From Pilaira anomala (lineage: Eukaryota > Mucoromycota > Mucoromycetes > Mucorales > Mucoraceae): a stretch of 64,000 nt of DNA. Shown one piece after another: positions 1 to 11,772 of the stretch (position 1 is its first letter; every line of letters begins with the position of its first letter). The stretch spans positions 1-64,000 of the forward strand of contig JAIXMQ010000004.1 in assembly GCA_025716855.1 (NCBI GenBank), written 5' to 3'. The position numbers and the translations under genes were made by a program. Below the pieces are notes generated by a model, which saw nothing but the letters and a program-made list of their open reading frames with translations, searched no databases and was not told the origin of the DNA.

Positions 1-742
1 AGAGGTAGTTTTAAAGAATATGTATGTTTTATTTGAAGAAGAAAAGGAAAAAAAGGGAGAAAGAAATAGGAAAAAAAAAAGGTGCTAAAATAAACCTGTT
101 TGTGATCATGTGTGGCGCCAAAAAATTGTTGGGATTTAAAATATGCATAAATCTGTGTCTCTTTCTTAACACCAAACATCAATACAAGTGACAAAAAAAA
201 ACATGCCTTTTTACAAAAAAAATATCGCCTTTATCAGCTAGTTAAGGAAGCAAGCTACATATGTGAATTTTTTATTATTTTTACTTTTTGGGCAATCCGA
301 CGAAAAGTAGAAGCTGCTTCACAATTATTAAAATGAGTACATGATACATTTAGTGGGTATGATTATACAACTGGTAATTAATGAGATTACATAAAAATTT
401 TTTTTTTTTTATTAAGGTAGGCTTGCTTGTTGACTGAGTAAGGTATCTTCTTTTGTTAACTATTGACTCAGATAATGTACAGTTGGATAATAGAGAGTCA
501 TAAGAATGTGTACATAATGTTCAAGGAAAACAATGTTGAGCTTTTACAGTATAGTTATATTGTTATACTGTTTATCTTGTTGATAATAATTACGTTTTTT
601 TTTTTTTTTTTTTTTTTTGGTGGTCATTTAAAATATAAACACACAACATTTTATTTTTATATGCTACACAAGCCAATACAAAACCCTGGGCTCATTATCA
701 TTTAATACATTAAAAAACGTATTTCTGACAGGTTTTCTTCCT

Positions 743-773
<31 letters not shown>

Positions 774-875
774 GTAGCAAGCGGTTGGACTGCTTTTCCA
801 CCCTACAAACCCTATTTCTGTAAGGGGGATAGGAGGGAAACAGCTCTTAAACTCTTTTTTTTTTTTTGTTGCAAG
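1..875. other. Gene-free 5' flank
   Basis: No gene is supported here. The stretch is A+T-rich with several long homopolymers (T at 597-618, A at 748-772). Its right end holds the upstream region of the frataxin gene. Short open frames in it are homopolymer-driven and resemble no protein I know. Confidence 0.6.
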
Positions 876-1386
876 ATGCTTAGAAATATTGTGCGTCATG
901 CTTTAAAGCAACAAGTAAGACGTAACGCTCTTATTCAATCAAAAAGAATACCTTCTATAGCAAGACAGTTCCAACCTTTAGTTTCAGTGAGTGCTGCCCG
1001 TCATTTCAATACTACTTGCGTCTCATGGAACCAATATACTATTACGTAAGTTTTTCACCAAAAAAAAAAAGCAACCTTTTCAATTTTTATTAAACTATTT
1101 AAAAAAAAAAAAGCGATTTAACAACCGAGAGATATCATCGGTTATCAGACGAAATATTGGAACATATGTGTTCAAAGTTAGAGGAACTTGTGGATGAAAC
1201 AGATTTGAAAGGATATGATGTAGAATTTAATGTATGTCCTTATGCGTATCTAAACGATCCTATTTTAACTTGTATTTTTTTTTTTATTATAGCAAGGTGT
1301 TTTAACAATATCTGTTGGAGAGCATGGTACTTATGTACTTAACAAACAACCTCCTAATCATCAAATCTGGTTATCTTCACCCATTA

Positions 1387-1444
<58 letters not shown>

Positions 1445-1638
1445 GAAACAAAGGATAGAGAAGCTAAACATGTACAATATACAGTGGACCACAAAGATAC
1501 GATTTTGATGAAAAGCATCATAAATGGTTTTATCACCGTGATAACCATACATTAGATGAAGTTTTAAACACTGAATTATCAAAAGCATTTGGTCAACAAA
1601 TTGATTTACTTGAAGGATTTGAACCTGAAGAAAAATAA
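876..1638 (+). CDS. YFH1: Frataxin, mitochondrial iron-sulfur cluster assembly factor
   Basis: Frataxin is the mitochondrial matrix protein that stimulates cysteine desulfurase during Fe-S cluster assembly. Four exons fit: 876-1045, 1114-1231, 1293-1387 and 1485-1638. They join in phase to 178 residues. The first ~50 residues are Arg-rich and lack acidic residues, as expected of a mitochondrial presequence. The conserved fold follows: an acidic first helix ([12 protein letters not shown]), a strand reading [18 protein letters not shown], then [18 protein letters not shown], which matches the family's QIWLSSP-SGP signature. The ATG at 876 opens the presequence. Intron 3 begins with GT followed by 51 A residues. 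The gene converges on the F-BAR gene with 78 bases between stops. Confidence 0.95.
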
Positions 1639-1716
1639 AATGTTTGTTGTAATAATAATAATAATTTATTTATTCATTGGTAATTTGTAATATGTATGTA
1701 TATATATATATATATG

Positions 1717-2820
1717 TTATTTTGACACGGCTTCCAAGAAATTACTTGGTACAAGTCCTGTTTTGATAGGTCTTCTGTTTCTAGGATTCAATAAACTAGC
1801 TTCCCACCATCCTTGTTCATCATCTTCATCACTTTTGGATATCACACCTAATAAATCTCCTTCTTTAAACGAAATCTCTCCTTCATCTTGTTCTTCATAA
1901 TCATATAACGCATAAGCTATATAAAACTGTCAGTAAAATGTAGAGCTTATATATATATATATATATTTCATGTATTCGTTTAAATCATTTACCGAAATCA
2001 ATAAATCCTGCAACACGATCTGGTAAGACTGTATCTGGTGGAGGAGGAGGAGGAGAAGAAGAAGTCTTGGATGATTGATTACGTGTATTATACTCTTGAA
2101 TGAACCTACTATGACGACCCACTGATTCTTGATTTGTAAGCGACTCAACCACAGGTTGATTATTCAACATACGATCATGAATACTTTGTGCCGTAGGAGG
2201 ACTAGTGGAAACAATCGATGAACTAATACTTGAAGTTGGGTTATTACTATGACGACTACCCAAAGTACTCATCGTCTCCTTTGAAGAAAGTGAATTAAAT
2301 GGGTCATAGACCTCCATGGTAGTAGGACTAAAGGTACTACTTAAACGTCTTGATTGTGGGTTAGGAAAATATTGCGAGGAAGGAATATTACTTCTTCTCT
2401 GTTGTTGCTTTTGTAATAAACTAGGTGAAGAAGTCGAGACTGTAGGCTTCACTCGAAATCGAACACTTTCATCAGTTCCATCACGCATGATACGTTTTGA
2501 ATCCAGTTCGCGTAACATATCATCTAATTCAAAAGCGGCTTCTTCTGCACTATTATTGGAATATTCTTCAGGTTCGGCTGTGTTATGATAGTTCATGCCA
2601 AATGAATTAAATCGTTCAAGTGTACTACGTGGTTGTGGTTCGGTTGTCACTTCAGATGGATCGGTGGTATCAATAAATGAAACTCTTCGATTTGTGTTGA
2701 AACTATTGTTTTTACTTGCTAATAAGGATGGTGGTTCTTTAGGACTCATTTCTTGATACGTAGACATGAATCGATCTTTGTTCTTTTCCTCTTCTTCTGC
2801 TGCTACTGCTACTGCTGCTA

Positions 2821-2858
<38 letters not shown>

Positions 2859-4524
2859 ACGACCTTTTGTTGAGGGGTTTCAATCGTCATGGGCTCTACT
2901 TCACTTTCTGGTTCAGATTCGGAATCAGTGACATATTCATAATCTTCTTCATCGTCATCTGAAGGGTATACTTCCATCACACCTACTATCAATACAGGTT
3001 CAGGCTTGACAGGCTCAGGTTGCGTAGGCTCGGTCTTTACAGGCTCAGTCCTGACGGTGGTAGACTCAGATTTTATAACAGGTGCTTGCTCTTCACGATG
3101 ATTACGCTTCTTATCTTGCTTGACAGACTTTGATTTAAAAATATGACTTGATTCAGATCTTCTTGGACGAATCGGTGGACGATCCTCAGATTCACTTTGA
3201 TCTTCTTGATCAATATCATTGTGTGAGAACTTGGTACCTTGATTCGCTTCATGATAAGCATGTAATTTTATATAATCCTTTGCAGCTATATAATAAAATC
3301 ACTTAATCACTGGTAATACATATATATGTATGTATCTTTATAAACTTACTTGGAATGACATGAGTAGATTTATTCGTTTGAACAAATTCAACCAAATCTT
3401 GTACAACATCGATTTTATTAGCTTCTACATTAATCTTTTCACAAGCCTAGAGTTCAGAAAATATGTAAGTGTATGTGTGTTATGTGTGTGTGTGTGTGTG
3501 TACGTGTGCGTGTGCGTGTGTGTGCTACCTGTATTTCTGCTTCATGACAACCAATCATCAAGTTTGCACAATCGGATAGATTTGATTTAAAGAAGGATAA
3601 TCGTTCTTGTTCTAACTTCTCAAACGCTTGACACGTATTTATCCATTCTGTATTCCAGTCTTCTACCATACTTGAAAGATCTTGTAAGGCATCATCATAT
3701 ACTTTTTCTAATGAAAGAAAGATAAATACACCTATATCATTATTATTCTCTCTTGACTTACTTAATTTATCTATTGTAATCGATGCAGACTTAAATGTTG
3801 CAATCTTATCTTTTTCTGATTCTTGTTGTTGTACTAATAAATTAGCCTTTTCAATTTCTAAATTATGTCTTTTATGTGCTCTACGAACAAAATGTGCTTG
3901 GACCTGTCGATTATTATATAATTTCTGAATTGATGTTTGCAGCTAAATAAAAATAAAAATAAAAATAAAAATAAATACATTATATATATTATATACATAT
4001 ATATATTTACCTCCTTTCTTAAAGTCTTTTGTTTGTTTATCAAGTTTGTTACAGGTACAACTACATTGTTACGTAACAGACTTGCTAATTGTAAATGAGA
4101 TTCAGCTGCCACTTGAAATTGTTGTTGCATTGTATCCATCGCATATTGGCTTGATCCATTTTCTACTGTAGATACCTTTTGCTTTTGTGCAATTTGTAAT
4201 AATGTTTTACCATACTCTTCTTCTAACAAAGCTCTGTATATATGTTAGTACATCATCTATCTTTCTTTCATATATATATCAAACCTTGACTCATATGCAT
4301 GCTTAAACTTTTCACACGTTTGTTTCGCTCCACGCATACGTTCAATTAAGATGGTAATTCCATTCTTATCTAAGCTTTCCTAAATATATAACAATATCAA
4401 TACTAACCGTGTGACATTAAAAAAAAAAAAAAAAAAAAAAAACTCTATATATATGACTAACCCAAAAGTTATCTGAAAAATGTGCTGTTGTTGTTGTTGT
4501 TGTGGTTGTTGTTGTTGCTTCCAT
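1717..4524 (-). CDS. F-BAR and SH3 domain protein, Cdc15/Imp2/Hof1-like
   Basis: Multi-exon gene. The N-terminus (start 4522-4524) has a Thr run, then the F-BAR opening: AHFSDNFW, a helix with RMRGAKQTCEKF, and EEEYGKTLLQIAQK. Further coiled-coil helices lie in exons at about 3780-4240 and 3460-3700. The middle (about 2000-3250) is disordered: acidic, Pro/Ser-rich, with a poly-Ala run at 2820-2860 and repeated TEPVK-like units at 2995-3060. The last exon encodes an SH3 domain (AYALYDYEEQDEGEISFKEG, DDEGWWEA, GLVPSNFLEAV). F-BAR plus C-terminal SH3 is the layout of fungal cytokinesis scaffolds and of endocytic relatives. I cannot choose between Cdc15/Imp2 and other F-BAR classes. Exon borders in the tail are less certain. 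Confidence 0.85.
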
Positions 4525-5275
4525 CCTATTATTATTTTAAAGAAAAGAAAAGAATAATAAATTCATCTTTTTCTTTTTTTTACTTCTTTTTTTCTTTGTG
4601 ATTGTTTACAGTCAATCCTAATTTAGAGTACACCATAAACAATAAAAATTTGGTATTACTAAATTTGTAATAAAATAAAATAAACGTCATCATCTTTCCC
4701 TGTGTAGAAACGCGGGGTAAAAAAAAAAAAAAAAAAAAATGTAGTGTAGTTACCCGAACCTCTTTTTCTCTTCTATTGATCATGTGCTGATTAAGTGTTT
4801 TTTTACTGATTAGGTTACACTTAGTTCCAACTTACTAACGATGTTAAGAAAATCTCATTATTTTAACAAAAAAGTTATCATCCAATGTTTGCACTCTGAA
4901 AGATATACCCTATAACCTTATTTGAAAATCAGCGGTTCCTTTGGGGGGAGGGAGGGAGAAAGACTAAACCTAAACGTTAATTCCCGTCTTTTTTTTCATG
5001 TAACCAAAATAGAAGACTTTTTTACTCGGGTACCAAACTGTTTACAGGAGCTATTATAATATACATATTTTGTTTGTATTAAAACCAAACACATCCTCTC
5101 TGTCATTAGGCATATAAGTAATCTTTATATGACTCCCCCAAAAATCATGCATTTTAACAAATTACCACTGGAAAAATCATAAAAGTCACAAATACACAGT
5201 CACACTATAAACTTTTTTTTCTTGGGAGTTTTTTTTTATTTTTTATTTTTTTATTTTTTATTTTTACATAAAAAT
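4525..5275. promoter_or_regulatory. Shared upstream region of the F-BAR and PARP-zinc-finger genes
   Basis: About 750 bases separate the two divergent start codons. I see no gene. The region is A+T-rich with a T tract and repeated TTTTTATT just before the rightward start at 5276. No defined transcription-factor site is claimed. Confidence 0.4.
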
Positions 5276-6031
5276 ATGACAGATCAACCAAATACAAAAG
5301 CTGATGGATCCATCACAAGTTATACTATTGAACACGCTCAAACACAAAAATCTAAATGTGCAGCTTGTGAAAAAGTGATTCCTCACAAGTCACTTCGTGT
5401 AGCTGAAGTTTGGCGTAGAAATAAAAAGGTCAAAAAAGATAAAGCTAGACATACTTGGTTCCATTTCAAGTGTTGGAAAGGTAAAATACAGTGATATATA
5501 TATATATAAAAACACACACACAAGATACTAAACATAGTTTAATTCAAAAAAGTACCTGATTATTTAACTCGTGTACCTATTGAACAATTCAGAGGATACC
5601 CTGCTTTAAACGATAAAGATAAATCTCGTGTACAAAGAGTCATCAAGAGCGGTGCTGGATCTTCTTGGGGTGAATTGATGGAAAAGCAAAAACCTGTCAA
5701 GACAGAAGAGGAATTAGAGGCAGATAAGGAGGAACAAGCCAAGAAGGATAAGAAAAAGAAGGAAGATGATGAGAGTATGGATATGGACATGACTGAAGTC
5801 TTGACTGGTACACAACAAAACTCTACTAAAAAGAAGGCAAAGAAAGAGGCTGAAGCCAACAAGAAGGAAGTGGTGGAACAAAAGCCATTAAAGGCCAAGA
5901 CAGATAAAAAGACAAAGGTTACAAAGAAGGCTGTCAAGGAGGTCCTTACCAAGCCTAAAGAAATCAACCTTCCCAAAGAAGATTTATTAGAATTACAAAA
6001 CTTTGCAAAGGAATTCAGTGCTTTCAAATAA
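5276..6031 (+). CDS. PARP-type zinc-finger protein, nuclear, Lys-rich tail
   Basis: Two exons (5276-5480 and 5553-6031) join in phase to 227 residues. Residues ~14-90 form a PARP-type zinc finger, a DNA-nick-binding fold. Visible ligands are C33 and C36 in KCAACEKVI and the H..C pair in WFHFKCWK; the family's basic patch is present as VAEVWRRNKKVKKDKARH. A conserved LNDKDKSRVQRVI stretch follows. The C-terminal half is Lys/Glu-rich and low complexity. No PARP catalytic, BRCT or ligase domain is present, so this is a stand-alone finger protein, as found in several fungi, not a polymerase. The stop lies 75 bases from that of TSR2, which is convergent. Confidence 0.88.
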
Positions 6032-6106
6032 AAAAAATAAAAAAAATAAAAAAAATAAATAGAATAGAATATGTACACTTTATTTTAAACCATATATTTT
6101 TCTTCT

Positions 6107-6778
6107 TTACTTGCGACGTACGATTTCCCAACCATCAGCATCGACAGTAGGTTCTTCTTCCATATCCTCATCTTTATCCTCGGGTTTTTGATTCTACATA
6201 TATATATATATATATATATAAAAACGTGTGTCAATTCATTAGATATATAAGAAATCAAAGCAAAAAACTTACATTGGTATTTACTTCTTCTTCATCCTCT
6301 TCATCCTCTTCATCACTATCATCACCACCCTTGACACAACTAGAAGCAATAAAGGAATTTTGAATCTTGGATCTTTCACGAAGACGTTCCAACTCTTCAA
6401 AATTTCCACTCACACATTGACTATATAATAAGAACAAATGCTTTGCAACCAAATAAGGTGAATCATCTTCAAGTGTCACATTGAATTCATCGGTCATAAT
6501 TTGTGATAAGATAACTTCAATATCGTCCACGTCCAACTTTTTACCATCTAAGCATACTATAAGTAAAAAGGTACAACGTGTTCGCTCTCTCTCTCTCTCT
6601 CTGTCTTTCACTTACGTTTATCGAAATAATCAACTACGGTATCAATAAACCATTCTCTCTTTTCTACTGACTCTACTCCTCCCCAATCTTGTTCTACTGC
6701 AAGTTTTAAAGCAGTCCAGTTATGGAAAATATAAGAAACGCCTTCCTCGAACGCAAGTTTATTAGGATGAGCTGACAT
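6107..6778 (-). CDS. TSR2: Pre-rRNA processing protein TSR2
   Basis: Three exons (6616-6778, 6273-6556, 6107-6193) join in phase to 177 residues. TSR2 is the escortin that keeps Rps26 soluble and delivers it to pre-40S particles. The family's WGG signature is seen as AVEQDWGGVES near residue 33, followed by REWFIDTVVDYF. The middle has DDIEVILSQIMTDEFNVTLEDDSPYLVAKHL. An acidic run (DDSDEEDEEDEEE) and a conserved end (VDADGWEIVRRK) complete it. It starts 189 bases from the divergent RPA3 gene. Confidence 0.93.
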
Positions 6779-6967
6779 GATTCAATTATAAAAAAAAAAA
6801 GAAAGATCTACTCTTTTTAAAAAAAAAAAAAAACTATTTTATTTTCTCGAAGAAAAAAAAAAGTGACTGGTAGTTTAAACACGTAAAACGCGGTTAAGAA
6901 ATAATTTTATTTCACTCTTTTTTTTTTTTTTTTTTTTAGTACTTTAAAAACATTCACAAACACCACC
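6779..6967. promoter_or_regulatory. Divergent promoter TSR2 / RFA3
   Basis: 189 bases between two start codons on opposite strands. It is rich in A and T tracts, including T18 at about 6918-6938. This spacing suggests shared control of a ribosome-assembly gene and a DNA-replication gene, which is inference only. Confidence 0.5.
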
Positions 6968-7354
6968 ATGGACAAACCTACACCTCGTATCAATTCCACC
7001 TTGAGAGAAAAATATGTCGGTAAGACAGTTCGTATTTCAGGAAAGATTGTTTCTGTAAGTTCTTCCAAAAAAGATATATATGTGTGTGTGTGTGTGTGAT
7101 AAACTAACCTTTTGGTAGCTTTCAGGAAATACCGCAGTATTAACTTCTACAGATAATGGACAAGTCTTGGTTCATTTAAACGGCGTAAGTTTTTTATTCT
7201 TATTATAAAGAAAACGAAAGACACTGAAATGTATATATATATTTAGGAAAGTCAATGGGGAACAGACTTCGTTGAAGTGATTGGACAAGTTGAACCTGAC
7301 TTTACTATAAGAGAATTCAAGACTTCAAATCTTGGCAATGAATTCGGTTAGTTT

Positions 7355-7394
<40 letters not shown>

Positions 7395-7497
7395 AAAGCT
7401 TCTAATTTTTTTTTTTTATATATATATTATTTTAGACCTTGGATTAGCAAATAAGGTGGTAGAATTTGGTCAAAAGTGCCCAGAAATTTTCGAATAA
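6968..7497 (+). CDS. RFA3: Replication protein A 14 kDa subunit (RPA3)
   Basis: Small single OB-fold subunit of the RPA heterotrimer, which coats single-stranded DNA in replication and repair. Four short exons: MDKPTPRINSTLREKYVGKT...GKIVS, LSGNTAVLTSTDNGQVLVHLNG, ESQWGTDFVEVIGQVEPDF...FKTSNLGNEF, and DLGLANKVVEFGQKCPEIFE. The product is about 106 residues, close to the usual 105-120. The order PRIN, VRISGKI, FVEVIGQV and DLGLANKVVEF fits Rfa3. The first exon is 6968-7054. The third intron has a run of some 28 A residues right after its donor. The gene ends 91 bases from the convergent PRO3 gene. Confidence 0.9.
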
Positions 7498-7588
7498 ATC
7501 ATATTTAGTTTTTGTAAAAAAGAATTAGAGTATTTATTTTAGTTTAGCGTTAAAAAAAAAAAAAAAAAAAAAAGATAAGATTAGATTT

Positions 7589-8518
7589 TTAAAGCTCTTT
7601 GCCTAATTGTTCAGCTAATTCTTGACCACGATTTTGAGCAGCAAATACAGCATCGGTCATGACTTTTCGAATATGATTTGATTCCATTGAATTAATAGCG
7701 GCTTCAGTTGTACCTTTTGGAGAAGTGACTTTACGTCTAAGGGTAGCCAAATCATCGTCTGAAGTCTGAGCCATACGAGCTGCACCTAAACAAGTTTGAA
7801 TGGTCAAAGCCTTTGCATCTTCTAGACTTAAGCCAGCTTCCATTCCAGCATTTTGCATTGCTTCCATAATCAAAAAGAAATAAGCAGGTCCACTCCCACT
7901 AATACCAGTCACTGAATCAATCAATGCTTCATCCGATACCCAAGACACTTGCTTTGCGATTGAATTCATAATACTTTCTGTCATCTCTCTTTGTTCTTCA
8001 TTCACATGGTCCGTAGCAAATAATCCAACGGCTCCTTCACCTACTAAAGCAGGTGTATTAGGCATACAACGTACAATGGAGGCAGGATGCGATGTATTTA
8101 ACCATTTGTAGATATCTTGTGTTGTAATACCGGCTGCGATTGAAACAATCAATAGGTTTGGGTTTTGCTTTAATAAGCCTGATAAATCATTCATGACGAC
8201 TGAACGTAATACTTGAGGTTTCACTGCCAACACCACAATATCAGAACCTTGAATGATTTCACAATTATCCTTTGAACTCACTAATTCTGGGTATTTGGTT
8301 TGCATGTATTCAAGACGTTGATCAAAGGGTTCTGAGTAACGAAGTAATGAACTGGGATGACCACTGGATTGAAGACCGGCTAAGATCGCTTCGGCCATGT
8401 TACCTCCACCTACAAATGAAATAATTGGCTTTTGTGTGATTTTTTTAACTGTTGTAGAGACCATATGAGATGTAATAGATTGTAATCTTGTAAGAGAAAA
8501 TGACATTATTTTTTTCAA
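7589..8518 (-). CDS. PRO3: Pyrroline-5-carboxylate reductase
   Basis: Single-exon gene of 309 residues. It catalyses the NAD(P)H-dependent last step of proline synthesis. The Rossmann motif is ISFVGGGNMAEAILAGLQSSG near residue 33; next come DIVVLAVKPQVL, the substrate-loop SIAAGI and VRCMPNTPALVGEG, and the C-terminal signature ITGISGSGPAYFFLIMEAM plus VTSPKGTTEAA. About 30 extra N-terminal residues precede the Rossmann fold. They are basic and could be a targeting extension, or translation could begin at the internal Met four codons on. No intron interrupts the gene, unlike nearly all its neighbours. Confidence 0.96.
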   Translation of the reverse strand: MKKIMSFSLTRLQSITSHMVSTTVKKITQKPIISFVGGGNMAEAILAGLQSSGHPSSLLRYSEPFDQRLEYMQTKYPELVSSKDNCEIIQGSDIVVLAVKPQVLRSVVMNDLSGLLKQNPNLLIVSIAAGITTQDIYKWLNTSHPASIVRCMPNTPALVGEGAVGLFATDHVNEEQREMTESIMNSIAKQVSWVSDEALIDSVTGISGSGPAYFFLIMEAMQNAGMEAGLSLEDAKALTIQTCLGAARMAQTSDDDLATLRRKVTSPKGTTEAAINSMESNHIRKVMTDAVFAAQNRGQELAEQLGKEL

Positions 8519-8728
8519 AAAAAAAGAAAAGAAAAAGATGGAAAAAATAGATGGCTTTATTTATATCAAATTGTGATTTTGCATTAAGAGAGAGAGAGAG
8601 CGAGAGAGAAGAGGTCCCCCCAGTTACTAACAAATCTGTCCCTTAAAAAAAAAAGGCTTTATAAACCCCGGTTATATTAAAATGACGAAATTGTACACAC
8701 ACACACACACACACATATTTTTCAAGCT

Positions 8729-8806
8729 TTAAATGGTGGGTAAATCATACAGATCTTTTTCAGATAACGCGCCATTTCTATAAAAGATATAAACACATAA
8801 GAAAGG

Positions 8807-8839
<33 letters not shown>

Positions 8840-9683
8840 CCATTCTGCATATGACATAATCACGTGAATCAATATGACGTACCTGATCAATACATCCTCT
8901 ATCTCTTCTATATCAAATCTTTCACCAACAAGATCTATGATTCTTACTAAATTAGTAATTAAAATACCATTTTTATAACCTAAAATTGCAGGTGATTCCA
9001 CCAAATCAAAGTCCAATTCAAGAGCTGATATTCTAACAAATTTAGCCAATGCATATTTATAAGATAAATCCAGCAGATGTTTATCCAATTCTTTACATTT
9101 CTGTAAAGATTCATCAAATAAATGAACAATGACCATGATATCTTTTTCTTGTTCATCATCAATCACTTCTAGATATTCATCGATCCCAATCGTCGTGACA
9201 GTGCCAAATACTTTTTGGTCTCTTTGTCGCTTTAATTCTTTTAACCGTTGTTGTCTCACATAGTTTAATTCTTCGTGTTCTAGTACAAGTAATTGTTCTT
9301 TTTCGTCATCCAGCCATGTTGTGGTCATGGGGGCCTTTGATAATAATTTTGCATTGTATTCGTTTCGTGCTTTCATGTTCGATATCAATTTGTTCTGCTG
9401 ATGAAATTCGTGATCTGCTTTCACTCCCTTGGGCCCTGTCTGGGGTCCACCCACTCTTTCTTCTTGTTGAGGTGCTGATAATTCCTATATTAAGCTTTCT
9501 ATATAAGCAATCATAACAACCTCAATAAAAAAAAAAGGAGGGGGGGGGGGGCTAATTCTTTACCTCTTCTTTTCCTACTACTTCTTCTTCTTCTTCTTCA
9601 TCGGTTTCTGCTTCGATTCTATCCTTGTCATCATGTTCTTCTAAACTTGTGTTTTGTAATTGAGCCCATAATGCATCTTCCAT
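8729..9683 (-). CDS. Phosducin-like protein (PhLP1 type)
   Basis: Three exons (9564-9683, 8883-9484, 8729-8777) join in phase to 256 residues. Phosducin-like proteins carry a thioredoxin-like fold and act as co-chaperones with CCT in G-beta/gamma assembly. The PhLP1-type N-terminal motif QTGPKGVKADHEF is visible, then a basic helix (RLKELKRQRDQKVFGTV) and the thioredoxin-like domain (IMVIVHLFDESLQKC, YALAKFVRIS, ESPAILGYKNGILI). No CxxC is seen, as expected of this family. The first exon is acidic. The second intron contains T runs over 8811-8839 on the plus strand. TXNDC9/Plp2 membership is less likely because of the GPKGV motif. Confidence 0.85.
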
Positions 9684-9919
9684 CTTGATTCAGTTTATTT
9701 TATGGAATGGGCTTTTTAAAATAAAAATAAAAGAGAGTGATAAAAAAAATAAAATAAATAAATAAAAAAAAAAACTGTCAGTTATTTTTTTTTTTTTTTT
9801 TTTACTCCTATTTTGTTTATAGGAGTACCTTTTTTTCTCTCTCTCTTTATTTTTCTCTATTTTTTTGTTTTTTTTTCTTTCCTTCTTTTTTTTTCCAACT
9901 AATATTAAAATAAATAATA
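9684..9919. promoter_or_regulatory. Divergent promoter, phosducin-like gene / ARF6
   Basis: 236 bases between divergent start codons. The region has poly-T and CT-rich tracts on the ARF6 side (9787-9898), a common feature of strong fungal promoters. No specific binding site is claimed. Confidence 0.45.
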
Positions 9920-10547
9920 ATGGGAGCTAATGTTTCAAAAGCGTTATCCAAGATATTTGGTTCAAAAGAAATGAGAATATTAATGTTGGGACTTGACGCA
10001 GCCGGAAAGACAAGTAAGAGCTATATTTACACATGATTTGCTTTTTATCTATAATTCTTATGCATCATCTTTTTTTTTTTTTAAAAAAATAGCTATCTTA
10101 TACAAACTCAAACTTAATCAATCCGTAACAACAATACCCACTGTAGGATTCAATGTAGAATCCGTAACCTACAAAAACGTCAAATTCAATGTATGGGATG
10201 TAGGAGGACAAGACAAGATCCGAAACTTATGGAGACACTATTACTCTGGCACACAAGGTTTAATATTCGTAATTGATTGTCAAGATAAAAATCGAATTGA
10301 AGAAGCAAGACAAGAGTTATACAGAATCATTTCGGATCGTGAAATGAAAGATTGCCTGATTTTGATCTTTGCAAACAAACAAGATTTACCTGGTTCCTTT
10401 ACGCCGGCTGAAGTCACTGATATTTTGGGTTTACCAAAATTAAGAGAAAGGATCTGGTACGTTCACCCTTCTTGCGCTACTACCGGGGATGGTTTATTTG
10501 AAGGTTTGAATTGGTTAAGTCAAAATGTAAAGGCAATTTATAAATAG
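9920..10547 (+). CDS. ARF6: Arf6-type small GTPase
   Basis: Two exons (9920-10013, 10093-10547) join in phase to 182 residues. Arf6-class GTPases control membrane traffic and actin at the plasma membrane. Gly2 fits N-myristoylation. The G motifs are GLDAAGKT (P-loop), TIPTVGFN (switch I), [10 protein letters not shown] (switch II), NKQD and [36 protein letters not shown] and [17 protein letters not shown] resemble Arf6 more than Arf1. No catalytic or lipid-attachment residue is missing. A long gene-free 3' flank follows. Confidence 0.95.
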
Positions 10548-10979
10548 TAGCTTCTTTCTTAATAACAACGGGAAAAAAAAAAAAGGTGGCAATATGTATA
10601 TGTAGCCAAAAAAAAAAAAAAAAAAAAAAAACTTACAGACACATATACATCTATTTCTTTTTTTATATATCCTAACTAATTGTATTTGTGTATTTATATA
10701 TATGCAATCACCATCTTATTCTCCTATATATGTCATGTATTCTATTGAAAGACTCTTTCTTTTTTAGTCCTTCTTTTTTTTTTCCCGATTCTTCACTACA
10801 CATCTAACGAAATAAAAAATAATACAATTTATTCATTCTATTCTCATGGCGCAAGGTAAAAAAAAAAAAAAATCGAGTATAATTAGAAGTTGTTGGTATC
10901 AGGGGGGGAAAAGAAAACACTTCGGCAGACGTATCCTGCCTTTTGTTGGCTTGGCTTTTTTTAAATAGGATGTGTGTAT

Positions 10980-11010
<31 letters not shown>

Positions 11011-11772
11011 AAAAAAAACTCCCCTTCTTTTCCGTTCAGGGAATAGTTGACAAAAACATTAACCTGCATCTAAATCCCTTATTATTGTAACTCAAATGAA
11101 TCATAGAGTCCTCTAAAAAAGGTATTTCATGCACAACTTGACTCCCTTTTATCAAAAAGGGGGAAATAAAAACAGTGTAAAAAGGTTAAATTTTAGCTTC
11201 CAGAATTTTTGATTTAACAATGTAAAAAAAAAGACAGTTTTTCTTTTTTTCTTTTTTAAATCTTTATTTTTCTTTGCAAGTTTCTAGCTTTTTCTTTATG
11301 CATAGATTCTTTTTTTATATGTATAGTTACGTTAACACTGTAGAAAAAAAAAAAAGAAAAAGAGTAGTATGTAAGAGAGGGAGGCTAAATAAATATCTTT
11401 GACCCTATATATAAAGGATCTTTTTAGCTTCGTTTTTTTTTTAAACAGGTTTGTTACTGTACTGCAGATTGCGTCAATATGAAGTATCTAGATTTCAAAG
11501 TTGTATTTTCATTCCCCTTGTATAGCTGCAAATTTAATTTATACACACACACACACTCTCTCTCTCTCTCTCGTCAAGCCAATTGCGTTTACATATATAT
11601 ATATATATATAAAAGGAGACACAACAACAACAACAACAACATTTTTAAAAACCGGGAATTCAAACAAAAACCATAATAAAGGTCTTTAAGGATACAAACA
11701 AGATCTTTTCTCTTCTTCTTTCTTCTCCTGTTTTTTTTTTGTACATATGAAAACTATATTTATTTATTTTTT
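10548..11772. other. Gene-free stretch with simple repeats
   Basis: No coding signal is visible. Contents are simple sequence: A runs (10571-10584, 10609-10630), GT repeats (10977-11010), CT and AC repeats at 11540-11572, TA repeats at 11592-11610, and a CAA repeat at 11621-11640. It likely holds the 3' ends of the two convergent flanking genes. Confidence 0.6.

Noticed and set aside
2753..2962. Open frame with long Cys/Tyr runs on the plus strand
   Set aside because: It is the antisense of the poly-Ala coding repeat in the F-BAR/SH3 gene.
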